From: Actinomycetes bacterium | Lineage (GTDB): Bacteria > Actinomycetota > Actinomycetes > Propionibacteriales > Nocardioidaceae | Assembly (NCBI GenBank): GCA_023417775.1 | Contig: JAEZEJ010000023.1 | Location: forward strand, 1-28,722 | Direction of reading: 5' to 3' | DNA length: 28,722 nucleotides | Part shown: positions 1 through 9,562 of the stretch, one piece after another | Numbering within the stretch: the first letter of the stretch is position 1 | Layout: every line of letters begins with the position of its first letter | The notes under the pieces: model-generated | Told to the model about the DNA's origin: nothing | Seen by the model: only the letters and a program-made list of their open reading frames with translations | The model's database searches: none | Program-made: the position numbers and the translations under genes

Positions 1-142
1 AGGCGTCGGCAAGGACACTCCGCGCATCGCGCCGCTCGCCGGGTGTGAACACCCGGTCGACCCACGTCCCGGGTCGCTGAATCTGGTCAGCGAAACCCGG
101 GACATGGACGAGGTCGACCCCAGTGCCGATGACGACCCCCAT
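1..142 (-). CDS. acpS: Holo-ACP synthase AcpS (N-terminal part only)
   Basis: 4'-phosphopantetheinyl transferase that moves the pantetheine arm of CoA onto the ACP-domain serine of the fatty acid synthase encoded just upstream. The visible 47 residues begin MGVVIGTGVDLVHVPGF and include FTPGERRDAR. The GxGVDLV strand holds the conserved metal-binding Asp of the family (Asp10), and FTxxE is the usual second motif. The gene runs off the left edge, so the C-terminal part is not seen. The chosen ATG lies 6 bases after the fas stop codon (TAA at 149-151), so the two genes are almost certainly co-transcribed and possibly translationally coupled. An ATG overlapping the fas stop (TAATG) is out of frame with the AcpS motifs. 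The fas-acpS order is the known arrangement in mycobacteria. Confidence 0.9.
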   Translation of the reverse strand, partial: MGVVIGTGVDLVHVPGFADQIQRPGTWVDRVFTPGERRDARSVLADA

Positions 143-148
143 CGCGCA

Positions 149-3100
149 TTACCGGCACTGGTAGACACCGTCGGCGCCGAGTCGCGCCTCCGGGTCGATC
201 AACATGGCGGCCTCGCGCTCCCGCGCCCCCGCATCGCCGAGACGGCGACCGGCGGGACGACGATAGAGCGGCGAACCGCCGTACATGGCCTCCGTGAGCC
301 GCATGCGGCCCTCGATCTGGCGCTGCTCGGCCCGGTCGAGATATGCCGCACGCTCCTCGGCGGGCAGCGCCTCGACGAAGGCCTGCGGGTGCACGACCGC
401 CAGCAGACCCGCCACGTGACCGAAGCCGAGGCTCGTCAGCAGACCCGCCTTGAGCGGACCCGTCGCGAGCGGCTCGCGCAACCACACCAGGTGCTCGTGC
501 TCGGCCAGGTCATCCATGACGCAGTCCAGCGAGCGGTTCGGCGGCACGACACCGGCCGACAGCACCTGGCACAGCCCGATGAGCTGGAAGGCCGCGGCAC
601 CGCCCTTGGCGTGACCGGTGAGGCTCTTCTGGCTCATCACATAGAGCGGATTGCCGTCGCTGCGACCGAGCGCTCCGGCGAGCCGCTCGTGCAGCTCGGA
701 CTCGTTGCGCTCGTTGACGCCCGTCGAGGTGTCGTGCTTGCTGAGCACCGCGATGTCGTCGGCCCCGACACCCAGACCCGCGAGCGAGGTCGCGAGCTGT
801 GACGAGCGGCCTCCGCGGCCCGCGGCCAGGGCGCCGAGGCCCGGGGCGGGGATCGAGGTGTGCACACCATCAGCGAAGGAGCTGGCATAGGCCAGCACAC
901 CGAGGACCGGCAGACCCAGCTGCGCCGCGAGGGTGCCCCGCGCCAGCAGGACCGTGCCACCGCCCTGGGACTCCACGAAGCCGCCGTAACGACGATCATT
1001 GGCCCGGCTGAAGTAGCGATCCTCCAGTCCCTTGGCCGCCATCACCGAGGAGTCGGCGGTCGCGGACATGTCGCCGAAGCCGACGATGCCCTCGACCGAC
1101 AGGTCGTCGAACCCGCCCGCGACCACGAACTCGGCCTTGCCGAGCTTGATCTTGTCCGCACCCTCCTCGACCGAGACGGCCGTGGTGGCGCAGGCGGCGA
1201 CCGGGTGGATCATCGCTCCGTAGCTGCCGACATAGGACTGCACGACGTGCGCCGCGATGACATTCGGCAGCGCCTCCTGCAGGATGTCGTTGGCCTTGGA
1301 CTCGCCCAGCAGCGTGTCGATGTACAGCGAGTGCATCGAGCTCATCCCGCCCATGCCGGTGCCCTGGGTATTGGCCACCAACGTGGGGTGGACCCAGCGC
1401 AGCAGCTCCGCGGGGGTGAACCCGTTCGACAGGAAGGCGTCGACGGTGCAGACGATATTCCACAGCGCCACCCGGTCGACGGACTCGACCATCTCGGCCG
1501 GGATGCCCCACACCGTGGGATCGAAGCCGGTCGGGATCTGCCCGCCCACGGTGCGCGTCAGCTTCATCTGCCGCGGCACGCGGATCTCGGTGCCCGCCTT
1601 GCGGGTGACCGTCCATTCGCCATCGGCATCCTGGGCGATGGCGGTCCGCTCAGGATCCGCCTCCCGCATGGCCGTGGCCTCCGCCTCACCGGAGACGGTG
1701 AAGGAGAGGTCCTCCTCGAGGTAGACCGAGGTCAGCAGCGGGGCCGTGTTGTCGGTCATCGAGCCGTCGTCGGCGTACCGGCGCACACCGACCCGCTCGC
1801 GCACGGCCTCCTCGTAACGGTCGGCGATGTCCTCCTCGGCCACCGGTTCGCCGCTCTCGGCGTCGTACCAGCCCCGGTTGACGTCATCCCAGGTCAACAG
1901 CCCCGTCGTCCACGCGAGCTCGAGCACGCCGGCCGCCGAGAGGCGGTCGCTGACCTCGACCTCGAAGCGGGTGCGCGCCGATCCGTAGGGGCCCAGCTCG
2001 CCCGCGCCGACGATGACGATCATGTCGTCGAGCGAGGTGCTGACCTCGCCCCACTCGGGGGTCTCGACCACGTCGAGCTGCGCCGGAGAACCGGGCAACG
2101 CCGCGATGGTGGCCGCGGACCCGCCCTCGGCCGATGATCCGGCCTGGGCACGCGCGCCCTCGGCGATCGCCGCGAGATCGAACTCGACATCACCGAGTCC
2201 GGCGGTCAGGTCGACCTCGACCGGCGCCTGAGCGGCCCGCTCGCGGGCATCGTCGACACCCCGGGTCAGCAGCGCCTCGGCCATCTCCTCGGTGGACCAG
2301 GTGCGGACGCCGAGCGCCTCGACGGCCTCGACCATCGGATCGTTCGCCCCCATCAGCCCGGTGCCGCGCACCCAGCCGATGATGGCGTGCGCCAGCGTCG
2401 TCCGGCCGCTCCACGAGCGCTCCGAGCTCCACTTGGCAACGAGCGCATCGAGCGCCGCCTTCGCCTCGGCGTACGCTCCGTCGCCGCCGAACATGCCGCG
2501 ATTGGGCGAACCCGGGAGCACGACGTGCAGGCGGCGGGTCAGATCGCGGTCCTGGACGCGCTCGGAGAGCACGCCCACGAGCCGCTCGACCGACCACAGC
2601 AGGATGCGCATCTCCAGCTCGGCCCGCGGGCCGGCCTCGACCGTGTCGCCCATGACCCGTCCGGCCGCGAAGGGGAACAGCAGCGTCGGGGTCAGCGCCG
2701 GCTTGGTCACCGTGGTGACGCCGGCGGCCGTCTGGGTCTGCTCCGCGCCGATCCACGCCGCGAGGGCGTCGACATCGGCGAAGGACGCCATATTGGCCGG
2801 GACGACCCACAGCGCCGCGCCCTGGCGGGCCTGTGCCCGATAGAGCTGCTTGAAGAAGGCGAGCTTGCGTCCGTCGATGGCCGACGTGGTCGCGATGACC
2901 GTGGCGCCCTCCGCGAGGAGACCGCCCACGACACCCGCGGCGATCGAGCCGCGGCTGGCACCGGTCACGACGGCGACCTCGCCGGCATAGCGACCGGGCG
3001 TGGTGTCCTCGGCCTCGACGGCGATCCGCTCGAAGCGCGGGGCCAGCTCGTTGCCCGCCCGCTCGGCCCACCAGCGCGCCTGACGGGCGACGGTCGCACC

Positions 3101-6100
3101 GGCGCCCGCGAAGGAGCCGGTGACCTCCGCGCCATGGGCGATCTTCGCGAGATCCTCACGGGCACTGGCCCAGCGATCATCGAGCACGAAGGCCTGCTTG
3201 GCGTCGAAGGCCGGAGCGGTGGCCTTGACCCAATCGGAGCCCAGCTCGGCCTCCACGCGCTCCAGCACGCGGGCGGCCTGCTCATCGGTCGCGGCCTCCG
3301 CCGGCACCTCGGCCAGCCCGAGATCGTCCAGCACCAGGCGGGCCGCACGTGCCAGCACGCCGTCGCGGCCGGTGATCTGGTCGGTGAACTCGGCGAGCGC
3401 CTCGGCATCGACCGTCGCGCCCGCACCGCCGCCGGTGGCCGGCAGGTCGACGCTCACGCCGTGACGGACGGCGACCGACTGGACCGCGGCGTCGACCGCG
3501 GCATCCACATCGGCGCCGCTGCCCAGCGCCCCGAAGGAGCCGAACTCGCCGCCGCGCACGCTCGTGCCCTCACGGGTCGACATCGCCAGCTCGGCGATCA
3601 CGTGCGAAGCCCAGCCCGGGCCCAGCTGCCAGGTGCCCGTGACGCGATCGGTCACGGCGGCCGGCTTCTTGCCCGTCGGACCGAGCACCTTCTTGAGATG
3701 CTCGGAGATCGTCTCGGCGAGCACCGGGCCGAAGGCGCTGTAACCGCGGGCCAGGCCCTTGACCTGCTGACCGAGGGTGACCAGGTCGGCATCGGCCGCA
3801 CCGTCGATCGCGCCGAGCGAGAGCTCCGCGCCGAGATCGACGAGCAGCTGGTTGCGACGGCTCGACGCCCCATCGCACAGCGACTCGATCGAGTCGGCGG
3901 CGCCGATCTGGTCCAGTCGCAGCTTGGTCCACCAGGCCACCAGCGTGCGGGTGGCGTCGGCGGCGTCGAAGGCGATGTCGTCCGGGCGCGGGCCGCCCGC
4001 GGGTGCGGCCGGGGCTGCCACGGGAGCGGGCGCGGCCTCCGTGGGTGCCTCCGAGGCCGCCGGCGACACGTCGAGGTCGTCGTCGACCTCGGGCTGATCC
4101 TCGTCGGTCGCGAAGACCAACGCCGCATCGCGCTCGATATTGGCGACCTCGACGATCCCGTACTCGCTCTCGGGGAGCTTCAGGGTCGAGGAGGCGAGGT
4201 TGGCGACCGTCGGCGCCGAGCCGACACCGATCTCGACGAAGCGCTCGACCCCGAGCCCACCACGCTCGACCGGCGTGAACATGAGGTCCTGGGTCTCGAT
4301 CCAGCGCACGGGGCTGGCGAACTGCCAGGCGAGCAGCTCGATCAGCACGCGGCGGCAGAGCGCACCGGGACGAGCCGTCCAGGTGTCGAAGTCCGCGAGC
4401 ACCTCGCGCAGCGGCGCCGAGTCGACCAGGTCGGCGATCTCGGCCACGAAGTCACGGTCGAGGCTGAACGGCCGCGGCACCAGATTGGGGATATAACGCC
4501 CGGCGAGGATGGCCGGATCGATATCGGCGGGCAGCAGCTCGTCGAGCCGGTCGCGGAAGTCCGGGACGCCGCCGTGCAGCACCCGCGAGTGGAACGGCAC
4601 GTCGATGCCCGGCACGAGGATGAACGCGGCCTTGCCGCCGAACTCCTCGCGCCGACGGGCGATGTCGCGCTCGAGCGTCTCCAGGCCCGACACGGTGCCG
4701 GCGATCGCGTACTGCGAGCCGCGCAGGTTGTAGTTGACGATCTGCAGGAACTCGCCGGTCTGCTCGGCGATCCGCTCGACATAGGAGGTGACCTCGTCAT
4801 CGGCCAGGCCGATCTGCGAGGGACGGATCGCGGCGAGACGGTAGTCGCTGCGGCCGTGCTCGTCCCGCGGCACGAGGGTGTGCATGACCGAGCCACGCTG
4901 GAACACGACCTCGACGACGGCCTCGAGCGGGATCACACCCGAGACGGCGGCGAGGGCGTTGTACTCGCCCACGGAGTGACCGGCGAGGATCGCGCCCTCG
5001 ACGAAGGCGCCGGACTCGCGCAGCTCGGCCATCTGGGCGGCGCCGAGCACCGCCATCGCGACCTGGGTGAACTGCGTCAGGTACAGCACGCCATCGGGGT
5101 GGCGGTGCGTGACGCCCTGGGCGGTGAGCTCGGTCGGATTGTCACGGACGACGGTGAGGATCGAGAAGCCGAGCGCGGACCGGGTGTGCGCATCAGCGCG
5201 GTCCCAGATCTCGCGGGCGGCCTTCGAGCGCTGGTAGCCGGCCATCCCCATGCCCTGGCTCTGGATGCCCTGGCCGGGGAAGGCGTACGCGGTCCGCGGG
5301 GCGGCCAGCCGTGCGCTCGCGGCCATGACGACCTCGCCATCGGCGCGGACGGTCACGTCGAGCACCTCGGCCCCGGCGTCCAGGCCGATTCGATCAGCGC
5401 GGATGTCGACCTCGGCACCGGGACGGACCGGCGCCATGAAGCGCGTCGTCCAGCCCTCGAGGCGACGTCCGGTCTGGGCGACGACCTGCTGCTGGGCGGC
5501 GGCCGACGTCCACATGCCGTGGACGATCGGCGCGCCGAGCCCGGCCAGGCGGGCGGCCGCGATGCTCGTGTGGATCGGATTGTGGTCGCCGGTGACGGCG
5601 GCGAAGGCGCGCAGATCCGTCGGGGCCTCCACCGTCGTGGTCGCCCGCTTGCGGCGCGGCGTGTCGCGGACATCGTCGCCGAGCACGCCGCCGGCGCGCA
5701 CCGGGTCCGGGAGGTCGCCCTGTCCGGCGCGGCCGCGGATCGCGAAGCGCTCGGTGAGCGCGGCGACCTCGCCGTACGGCGAGACGATGTCGACATCGAC
5801 GGTCACGACTCGCCCATAGGAGGAGTCGACCACTCCGCGCAGGGTCGCGGTGATGGACAGCTCGGCGTCCTCGCCGGGGATCTCGCCGATCGCGATCGCG
5901 TGATCCAGGTGGACGAGGTCGAGCATGCCCTCGACGACGGGCGTGCCCGCGGCATCGGCCGCATCGCCGATGACGGCGAACACGGCCGGCCAGGCCAGGC
6001 CGACGAGCACATCGGGAGCGGGGTGGGCGCTCGGCTCGACCGGTGCGCCGGAGACCGCGGCGTGGTCGGCGCGCAGGTCAGGCGTCCAGCTGACGGCCAG

Positions 6101-9100
6101 CTTGGCGACGCCGTCGACCGAGTCGGGCACCGATCCGCCGGCGGCGCGAGCGGCCAGGGCGCGCATCGCCCGAGCGGCATCGGCCTGCGTGACGACCGGG
6201 CTCGCGCCACGGGCGACGGTGTCCTCGATGCGGATCGGGAGGGTCAGTCGCTCACCGCCGGGCAGCGGAACCCGCAGCTCCACGAGCCCGGCCGAGGCGG
6301 CGAGGTCGGCACCCGTCTCGGGGTGCTCGGCGGTGTCGGGGCCGGTGACGACCCAGCCCGCACCGAGACGGTGCACGGGGTTGCCGACCGTCCGGCCGGC
6401 CCACACGACATCGGGAGCGGCGAGCACCAGGGCGAGCGTCTCGGCGATGCCGTCGACCTCCACCCGTCGGCGCCCGGCGACCCGCTCGGGGGCGGATCCG
6501 GCGGCGAGCAGGGCGTCGATGACCTCGTCCTCGAAACGCTGGAGCAGGTCCGCGACCGGCTCGTCGACCCGCGTGATGCCGGCGACCGAGCGGGTACCGG
6601 GGATGATGCAGACCTCGTCGGCGCTGTAGCGGGCATCGTGCGCCTGCCAGAGGGAGTCCGAGCGCCACCAGCGGCGCACGTCGGCGTCGACGACCGGCAC
6701 GAAGTTGACGGGCTTGCCCGGACGCTTGCACAGCTCGACGAAGAAGGCCTCGTCGGCGGGGTGCAGCACGACATCCTCGGCGGCCGGGTGGGTGTCGAGG
6801 AGGAGCGCCAGCGCGGCGAAGCCGTCCTCGACATCCTCGGCGGCGGTGAACCGGGTCGGGATCTGGCCGCGGTCCTCCTCGGACAGACGGGCCTCGGCGC
6901 GCTGGAGCATCGCCTGGAAGCGATCGCGCAGGGTGATGTCGAGCCAGACGGCGTCGCCATCGGCGCCGGTGCCGGACAGCTCGACGAAGCGGCGCAGCCA
7001 CTGGGCGTAGGCCATGTCGCGGACATCGCCAAAGTAGGGCTTGGCGGTGCGGTCGATCGCCGCGATGATCTCGTCACGGCGCGCCGCGACGGCCTCGGCG
7101 TCACCGGCGACCTCGTCGAGCAGGCGCCCGGTGCGGGAGGCGGTGTTGTCGATCTCGTGGATGTCGGCACCGAGCTGGCTGCGGCCCGAGGCCATGCCGC
7201 CGGTGGCGGTGCCGGCGCCCACCCAGGCGCCGGTGCCGCGGGTATCGACGAGCAGCTGCTTGACCTCCGGGGAGGTCGTGGCCTCGAGCGTCGCCATCGC
7301 GGCGGTGCCGACGAGGACACCGTCGAGGGGCATCGCCGGGAAGCCGTGACGGCGCGACCACTCACCGGTGAGGTAGGTGGACGCGGCCTCGGGCGTGCCG
7401 ATGCCGCCGCCCACGCAGACCACGACATTGGACTGCGCGCGCAGGTCAGCATAGGTCGCGAGGACGAGGTCGTCGAGGTCCTCCCACGAGTGGTGGCCGC
7501 CGGCGCAGCCGCCCTCGATCTGCACGATGACCGGCAGCGGGGCCAACTCGCGAGCGATGGCCAGCACCTGGCGGATCTGGGCGACGGTGCCGGGCTTGAA
7601 GACGACATGCGCGATCCCGGCCGAGCGGAGATCCTCCACCAGCTCGACGGCCTCGTCGAGCTCGGGGATGCCGGCGGTCACGATGACGGCGTCGATCGGC
7701 GCGCCATTGGCACGAGCGCGCTGCACGAGGCGCTTCTGGCCGAGCTGGAGCTTCCAGAGGTAGGGATCGAGGAAGAGCGAGTTGAACTGATAGGTGCTGC
7801 CCGGGGTGAGCAGGTCGTCGAGCTCGGCGACCCGATCGGCGAAGATCTCCTCCGTGACCTGGCCGCCGCCCGCGAGCTCGGCCCAGAAGCCGGCATTGGC
7901 GGCCGCGGCGACGATCGCGGCATCGACGGTCGTGGGCGTCATGCCGGCGAGCAGGACGGGTGACTTGCCGGTGAGCCGCGTGAAGGCGGTCTCCGCGACG
8001 GTGCGACCGTCGGACAGCGTGACGAGGCGGGGCGCGAAGGCCGACCACGGCGTCGGGCGCGACGGGACCGCGCCGACCGCGGTCAGTTCGCGGTGTCCGC
8101 GGCGGGTGGTGGTCGAGACGATGCCGACGCCGCGAGGGCGGGTCTCGGCCGCGCTGAGCCGCGCCGCGAGGTCGCCGGGGCCGAGATCGAGGATCCACTG
8201 GGCACCGGCGTCCAGGGCGCCTTCCAGCGCGGCGACCCAGTCGACCGGATCGAGGACCGATCGCTGGGCGAGGTCGCGGGCGATGACCGCGTCGAGTCCG
8301 GCACGCTCGGCCCACTCGGCGACCAGATCGGCCACGGCGGCGAGCTCGGTGTGGTGGAAGGCCACGCGGGCCGGGAGCGGCTCGATGACCGGGGCGAAGG
8401 GCGAGCCGCCCGTGGACTTGCGATCGCGTTCGGACTTCTCCTGCGCGGCGACGGCCTCGAGTCGGGCGATCGTGCGGTCGAGCTCCGCCTGGGGCCCGGA
8501 CAGGACGACCGAACGGCGGCCGTTGCGGATCCGGCACTCGACGCGGTTGTCCAGCTCCGCGATGATCTCCCGCACGCGATCGGGATCCACGTGGCCGACA
8601 CTCAGCATCGTCGAGCCCAGCAGACCCCGGCGGCGGCCGACGATCTGGATCGCGGCTCCGACGAGGCGGGCGACGGCGAGGGCGGTGGCGGCGTCGAGCC
8701 CGGAGAGCAGGTCGGTGACCAGCTGCCCCTGGGAATGGCCGATGACGGCGACCGGAGGGTGCTCGGCGGGGTCGAGGCCCTGCCGGCGCAGCGCGGCGAG
8801 CGCGGCGACCTGGGTCAGCGCGATGCCCGGCACGGAGGCGGCGGGCTCCTGGAGCGCCTCGGACGAGGGCACGGAGGCGGCCTCGTCGTCCTCGGCCGAC
8901 TCGCCGACCGCGATGGCGTCGACCCACGCCAGCGGCGTGAAGGCGATACCGGTCCGGGCCAGCTCGCCGGCGACCGGGGCGAGCATCCGCTCGACCTCAC
9001 CGGTCACGGCAGCGAGATCGGACTCGAGCGCGAAGTCGCGCACCAGCTCGGCCAGCGGCGCCAGCCACTCCCCACCCTGCCCGGCGAAGGCCAGGGCATA

Positions 9101-9196
9101 CGGGGTGTCGGAGCGGAGCTGGTCGACCAGGCGGGTGCCGGTGACGGTGTCGGGACGGGAGGACGTGAGCGCAGGCGTGGGGTCGAGCGTCGTCAT
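149..9196 (-). CDS. fas: Type I fatty acid synthase (multidomain FAS-I)
   Basis: Cytosolic megasynthase that makes acyl-CoAs de novo; in mycolic-acid bacteria it supplies the primers for mycolate synthesis. Numbering from ATG 9196 gives 3015 residues, normal for bacterial FAS-I. Domains in order: acyltransferase with GHSQG (Ser155), flavin enoyl reductase with AGMTPTTVD (about 419) and VGGGIGTP (about 600), hotdog dehydratase with DHNPIHTS (His1205) and APIVHGMW, malonyl/palmitoyl transferase with GHSVG (Ser1408), ACP with GASSRRN (likely pantetheine Ser1778, by alignment to the yeast GKST motif), ketoreductase with VTGASRGSIAAG (about 2078), and ketosynthase with AACATTAVS (Cys2669), SKHDTSTG and LTGHAKGG histidines. 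All catalytic motifs look intact. Start choice: ATG 9196 lies 7 bases after a TACGAT -10 box, suggesting a leaderless transcript. ATG 9220, preceded by GAGGA, would add 8 residues and is the alternative. Confidence 0.97.
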   Translation of the reverse strand: MTTLDPTPALTSSRPDTVTGTRLVDQLRSDTPYALAFAGQGGEWLAPLAELVRDFALESDLAAVTGEVERMLAPVAGELARTGIAFTPLAWVDAIAVGESAEDDEAASVPSSEALQEPAASVPGIALTQVAALAALRRQGLDPAEHPPVAVIGHSQGQLVTDLLSGLDAATALAVARLVGAAIQIVGRRRGLLGSTMLSVGHVDPDRVREIIAELDNRVECRIRNGRRSVVLSGPQAELDRTIARLEAVAAQEKSERDRKSTGGSPFAPVIEPLPARVAFHHTELAAVADLVAEWAERAGLDAVIARDLAQRSVLDPVDWVAALEGALDAGAQWILDLGPGDLAARLSAAETRPRGVGIVSTTTRRGHRELTAVGAVPSRPTPWSAFAPRLVTLSDGRTVAETAFTRLTGKSPVLLAGMTPTTVDAAIVAAAANAGFWAELAGGGQVTEEIFADRVAELDDLLTPGSTYQFNSLFLDPYLWKLQLGQKRLVQRARANGAPIDAVIVTAGIPELDEAVELVEDLRSAGIAHVVFKPGTVAQIRQVLAIARELAPLPVIVQIEGGCAGGHHSWEDLDDLVLATYADLRAQSNVVVCVGGGIGTPEAASTYLTGEWSRRHGFPAMPLDGVLVGTAAMATLEATTSPEVKQLLVDTRGTGAWVGAGTATGGMASGRSQLGADIHEIDNTASRTGRLLDEVAGDAEAVAARRDEIIAAIDRTAKPYFGDVRDMAYAQWLRRFVELSGTGADGDAVWLDITLRDRFQAMLQRAEARLSEEDRGQIPTRFTAAEDVEDGFAALALLLDTHPAAEDVVLHPADEAFFVELCKRPGKPVNFVPVVDADVRRWWRSDSLWQAHDARYSADEVCIIPGTRSVAGITRVDEPVADLLQRFEDEVIDALLAAGSAPERVAGRRRVEVDGIAETLALVLAAPDVVWAGRTVGNPVHRLGAGWVVTGPDTAEHPETGADLAASAGLVELRVPLPGGERLTLPIRIEDTVARGASPVVTQADAARAMRALAARAAGGSVPDSVDGVAKLAVSWTPDLRADHAAVSGAPVEPSAHPAPDVLVGLAWPAVFAVIGDAADAAGTPVVEGMLDLVHLDHAIAIGEIPGEDAELSITATLRGVVDSSYGRVVTVDVDIVSPYGEVAALTERFAIRGRAGQGDLPDPVRAGGVLGDDVRDTPRRKRATTTVEAPTDLRAFAAVTGDHNPIHTSIAAARLAGLGAPIVHGMWTSAAAQQQVVAQTGRRLEGWTTRFMAPVRPGAEVDIRADRIGLDAGAEVLDVTVRADGEVVMAASARLAAPRTAYAFPGQGIQSQGMGMAGYQRSKAAREIWDRADAHTRSALGFSILTVVRDNPTELTAQGVTHRHPDGVLYLTQFTQVAMAVLGAAQMAELRESGAFVEGAILAGHSVGEYNALAAVSGVIPLEAVVEVVFQRGSVMHTLVPRDEHGRSDYRLAAIRPSQIGLADDEVTSYVERIAEQTGEFLQIVNYNLRGSQYAIAGTVSGLETLERDIARRREEFGGKAAFILVPGIDVPFHSRVLHGGVPDFRDRLDELLPADIDPAILAGRYIPNLVPRPFSLDRDFVAEIADLVDSAPLREVLADFDTWTARPGALCRRVLIELLAWQFASPVRWIETQDLMFTPVERGGLGVERFVEIGVGSAPTVANLASSTLKLPESEYGIVEVANIERDAALVFATDEDQPEVDDDLDVSPAASEAPTEAAPAPVAAPAAPAGGPRPDDIAFDAADATRTLVAWWTKLRLDQIGAADSIESLCDGASSRRNQLLVDLGAELSLGAIDGAADADLVTLGQQVKGLARGYSAFGPVLAETISEHLKKVLGPTGKKPAAVTDRVTGTWQLGPGWASHVIAELAMSTREGTSVRGGEFGSFGALGSGADVDAAVDAAVQSVAVRHGVSVDLPATGGGAGATVDAEALAEFTDQITGRDGVLARAARLVLDDLGLAEVPAEAATDEQAARVLERVEAELGSDWVKATAPAFDAKQAFVLDDRWASAREDLAKIAHGAEVTGSFAGAGATVARQARWWAERAGNELAPRFERIAVEAEDTTPGRYAGEVAVVTGASRGSIAAGVVGGLLAEGATVIATTSAIDGRKLAFFKQLYRAQARQGAALWVVPANMASFADVDALAAWIGAEQTQTAAGVTTVTKPALTPTLLFPFAAGRVMGDTVEAGPRAELEMRILLWSVERLVGVLSERVQDRDLTRRLHVVLPGSPNRGMFGGDGAYAEAKAALDALVAKWSSERSWSGRTTLAHAIIGWVRGTGLMGANDPMVEAVEALGVRTWSTEEMAEALLTRGVDDARERAAQAPVEVDLTAGLGDVEFDLAAIAEGARAQAGSSAEGGSAATIAALPGSPAQLDVVETPEWGEVSTSLDDMIVIVGAGELGPYGSARTRFEVEVSDRLSAAGVLELAWTTGLLTWDDVNRGWYDAESGEPVAEEDIADRYEEAVRERVGVRRYADDGSMTDNTAPLLTSVYLEEDLSFTVSGEAEATAMREADPERTAIAQDADGEWTVTRKAGTEIRVPRQMKLTRTVGGQIPTGFDPTVWGIPAEMVESVDRVALWNIVCTVDAFLSNGFTPAELLRWVHPTLVANTQGTGMGGMSSMHSLYIDTLLGESKANDILQEALPNVIAAHVVQSYVGSYGAMIHPVAACATTAVSVEEGADKIKLGKAEFVVAGGFDDLSVEGIVGFGDMSATADSSVMAAKGLEDRYFSRANDRRYGGFVESQGGGTVLLARGTLAAQLGLPVLGVLAYASSFADGVHTSIPAPGLGALAAGRGGRSSQLATSLAGLGVGADDIAVLSKHDTSTGVNERNESELHERLAGALGRSDGNPLYVMSQKSLTGHAKGGAAAFQLIGLCQVLSAGVVPPNRSLDCVMDDLAEHEHLVWLREPLATGPLKAGLLTSLGFGHVAGLLAVVHPQAFVEALPAEERAAYLDRAEQRQIEGRMRLTEAMYGGSPLYRRPAGRRLGDAGAREREAAMLIDPEARLGADGVYQCR

Positions 9197-9203
9197 AGAG
9201 GCC

Positions 9204-9209
9204 ATCGTA
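9204..9209 (-). promoter_or_regulatory. Candidate -10 box of the fas promoter
   Basis: TACGAT on the minus strand fits the actinobacterial -10 pattern TAnnnT. It ends 7 bases before the ATG at 9196, so transcription could begin at or next to the A of the start codon. No Shine-Dalgarno sequence precedes that ATG, which agrees with a leaderless message. No good -35 hexamer is visible; the expected place is taken by the palindrome at 9219-9234. Confidence 0.45.
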
Positions 9210-9218
9210 CGGCAAAAC

Positions 9219-9257
9219 ATGAGGAAGTCCTCATCTTTTACACGAGGTTTTCCTCAT
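9219..9257. promoter_or_regulatory. Tandem palindromic operator candidates upstream of fas
   Basis: ATGAGGAAGTCCTCAT (9219-9234) is a palindrome with 7-bp perfect arms around AG. A related copy, ACGAGGTTTTCCTCAT (9242-9257), matches it at 12 of 16 positions and starts 23 bp further upstream, about two helical turns. A further half site TTCCTCA lies at 9262-9268. With the leaderless start at 9196 the first palindrome covers about -23 to -38, a natural place for a repressor. FAS-I promoters in related bacteria are controlled by the TetR-type regulator FasR; whether this is its site is inference. Confidence 0.5.
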
Positions 9258-9280
9258 GTTCTTCCTCACACACCTGTGGG

Positions 9281-9437
9281 CGGTGAGTCATCCCCACCCT
9301 CCGGGAGCGGTGAGCTATCAACCACCGACGACGGCCACCTCCTCGGGGCGGTGGTCGACCATGCACCGGCCTCGGACCCTGAGCGATATCGGTGGACCGC
9401 CAACCACCGACCGCCCGCACCTGGTCGACTGCTCACC
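9281..9437. repeat. Intergenic mosaic of short hairpin repeats, copy A
   Basis: Most of the gene-free stretch 9269-9470 is filled by related elements of about 20 bp, built as a 5-base arm, a 10-base loop and a 5-base arm. Copies: 9281-9298 (CGGTGAGTCATCCCCACC, loop one base short), 9308-9327 (CGGTGAGCTATCAACCACCG), 9349-9368 (reverse orientation), 9390-9409 (forward) and 9420-9437 (reverse, one arm degraded). Starts from the second copy on are 41, 41 and 30 bp apart. The same order, orientation and near-identical spacing recur at 13447-13581. No plausible ORF with a ribosome site lies here. Confidence 0.6.
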
Positions 9438-9471
9438 ACCTCTGTCGGCGAGGCAGGCCTCCCGATACGGC

Positions 9472-9521
9472 GAGAAGTCCGGCATCGACGCGACTGGAGT
9501 GGCATCGATACCGGACTTCTC
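9472..9521 (-). terminator. Strong stem-loop after the dehydrogenase operon
   Basis: GAGAAGTCCGGCATCGA (9472-9488) pairs with TCGATACCGGACTTCTC (9505-9521): 17 positions with a single mismatch and a 16-base loop. It begins about 40 bases after the SDR stop codon on the minus strand. There is no U-tract, as is common for actinobacterial terminators. GGCATCGA is repeated directly at 9481-9488 and 9501-9508. It separates the SDR operon from the fas promoter. Confidence 0.65.
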
Positions 9522-9562
9522 GAGATTCGGCACGTCGGCGGGTGGCCCCACCGGGGCGGGGA

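Noticed and set aside
2387..7963. Plus-strand open frame of 1858 codons opposite fas
   Set aside because: It lies wholly antisense to the recognised FAS-I domains, has a low-complexity Arg/Gly/Asp-rich composition and no family motif; such frames are expected in GC-rich DNA.
9281..9437. Possible CRISPR array
   Set aside because: The repeats are about 20 bp, alternate in orientation and are not identical, spacers are irregular and no cas genes are nearby.
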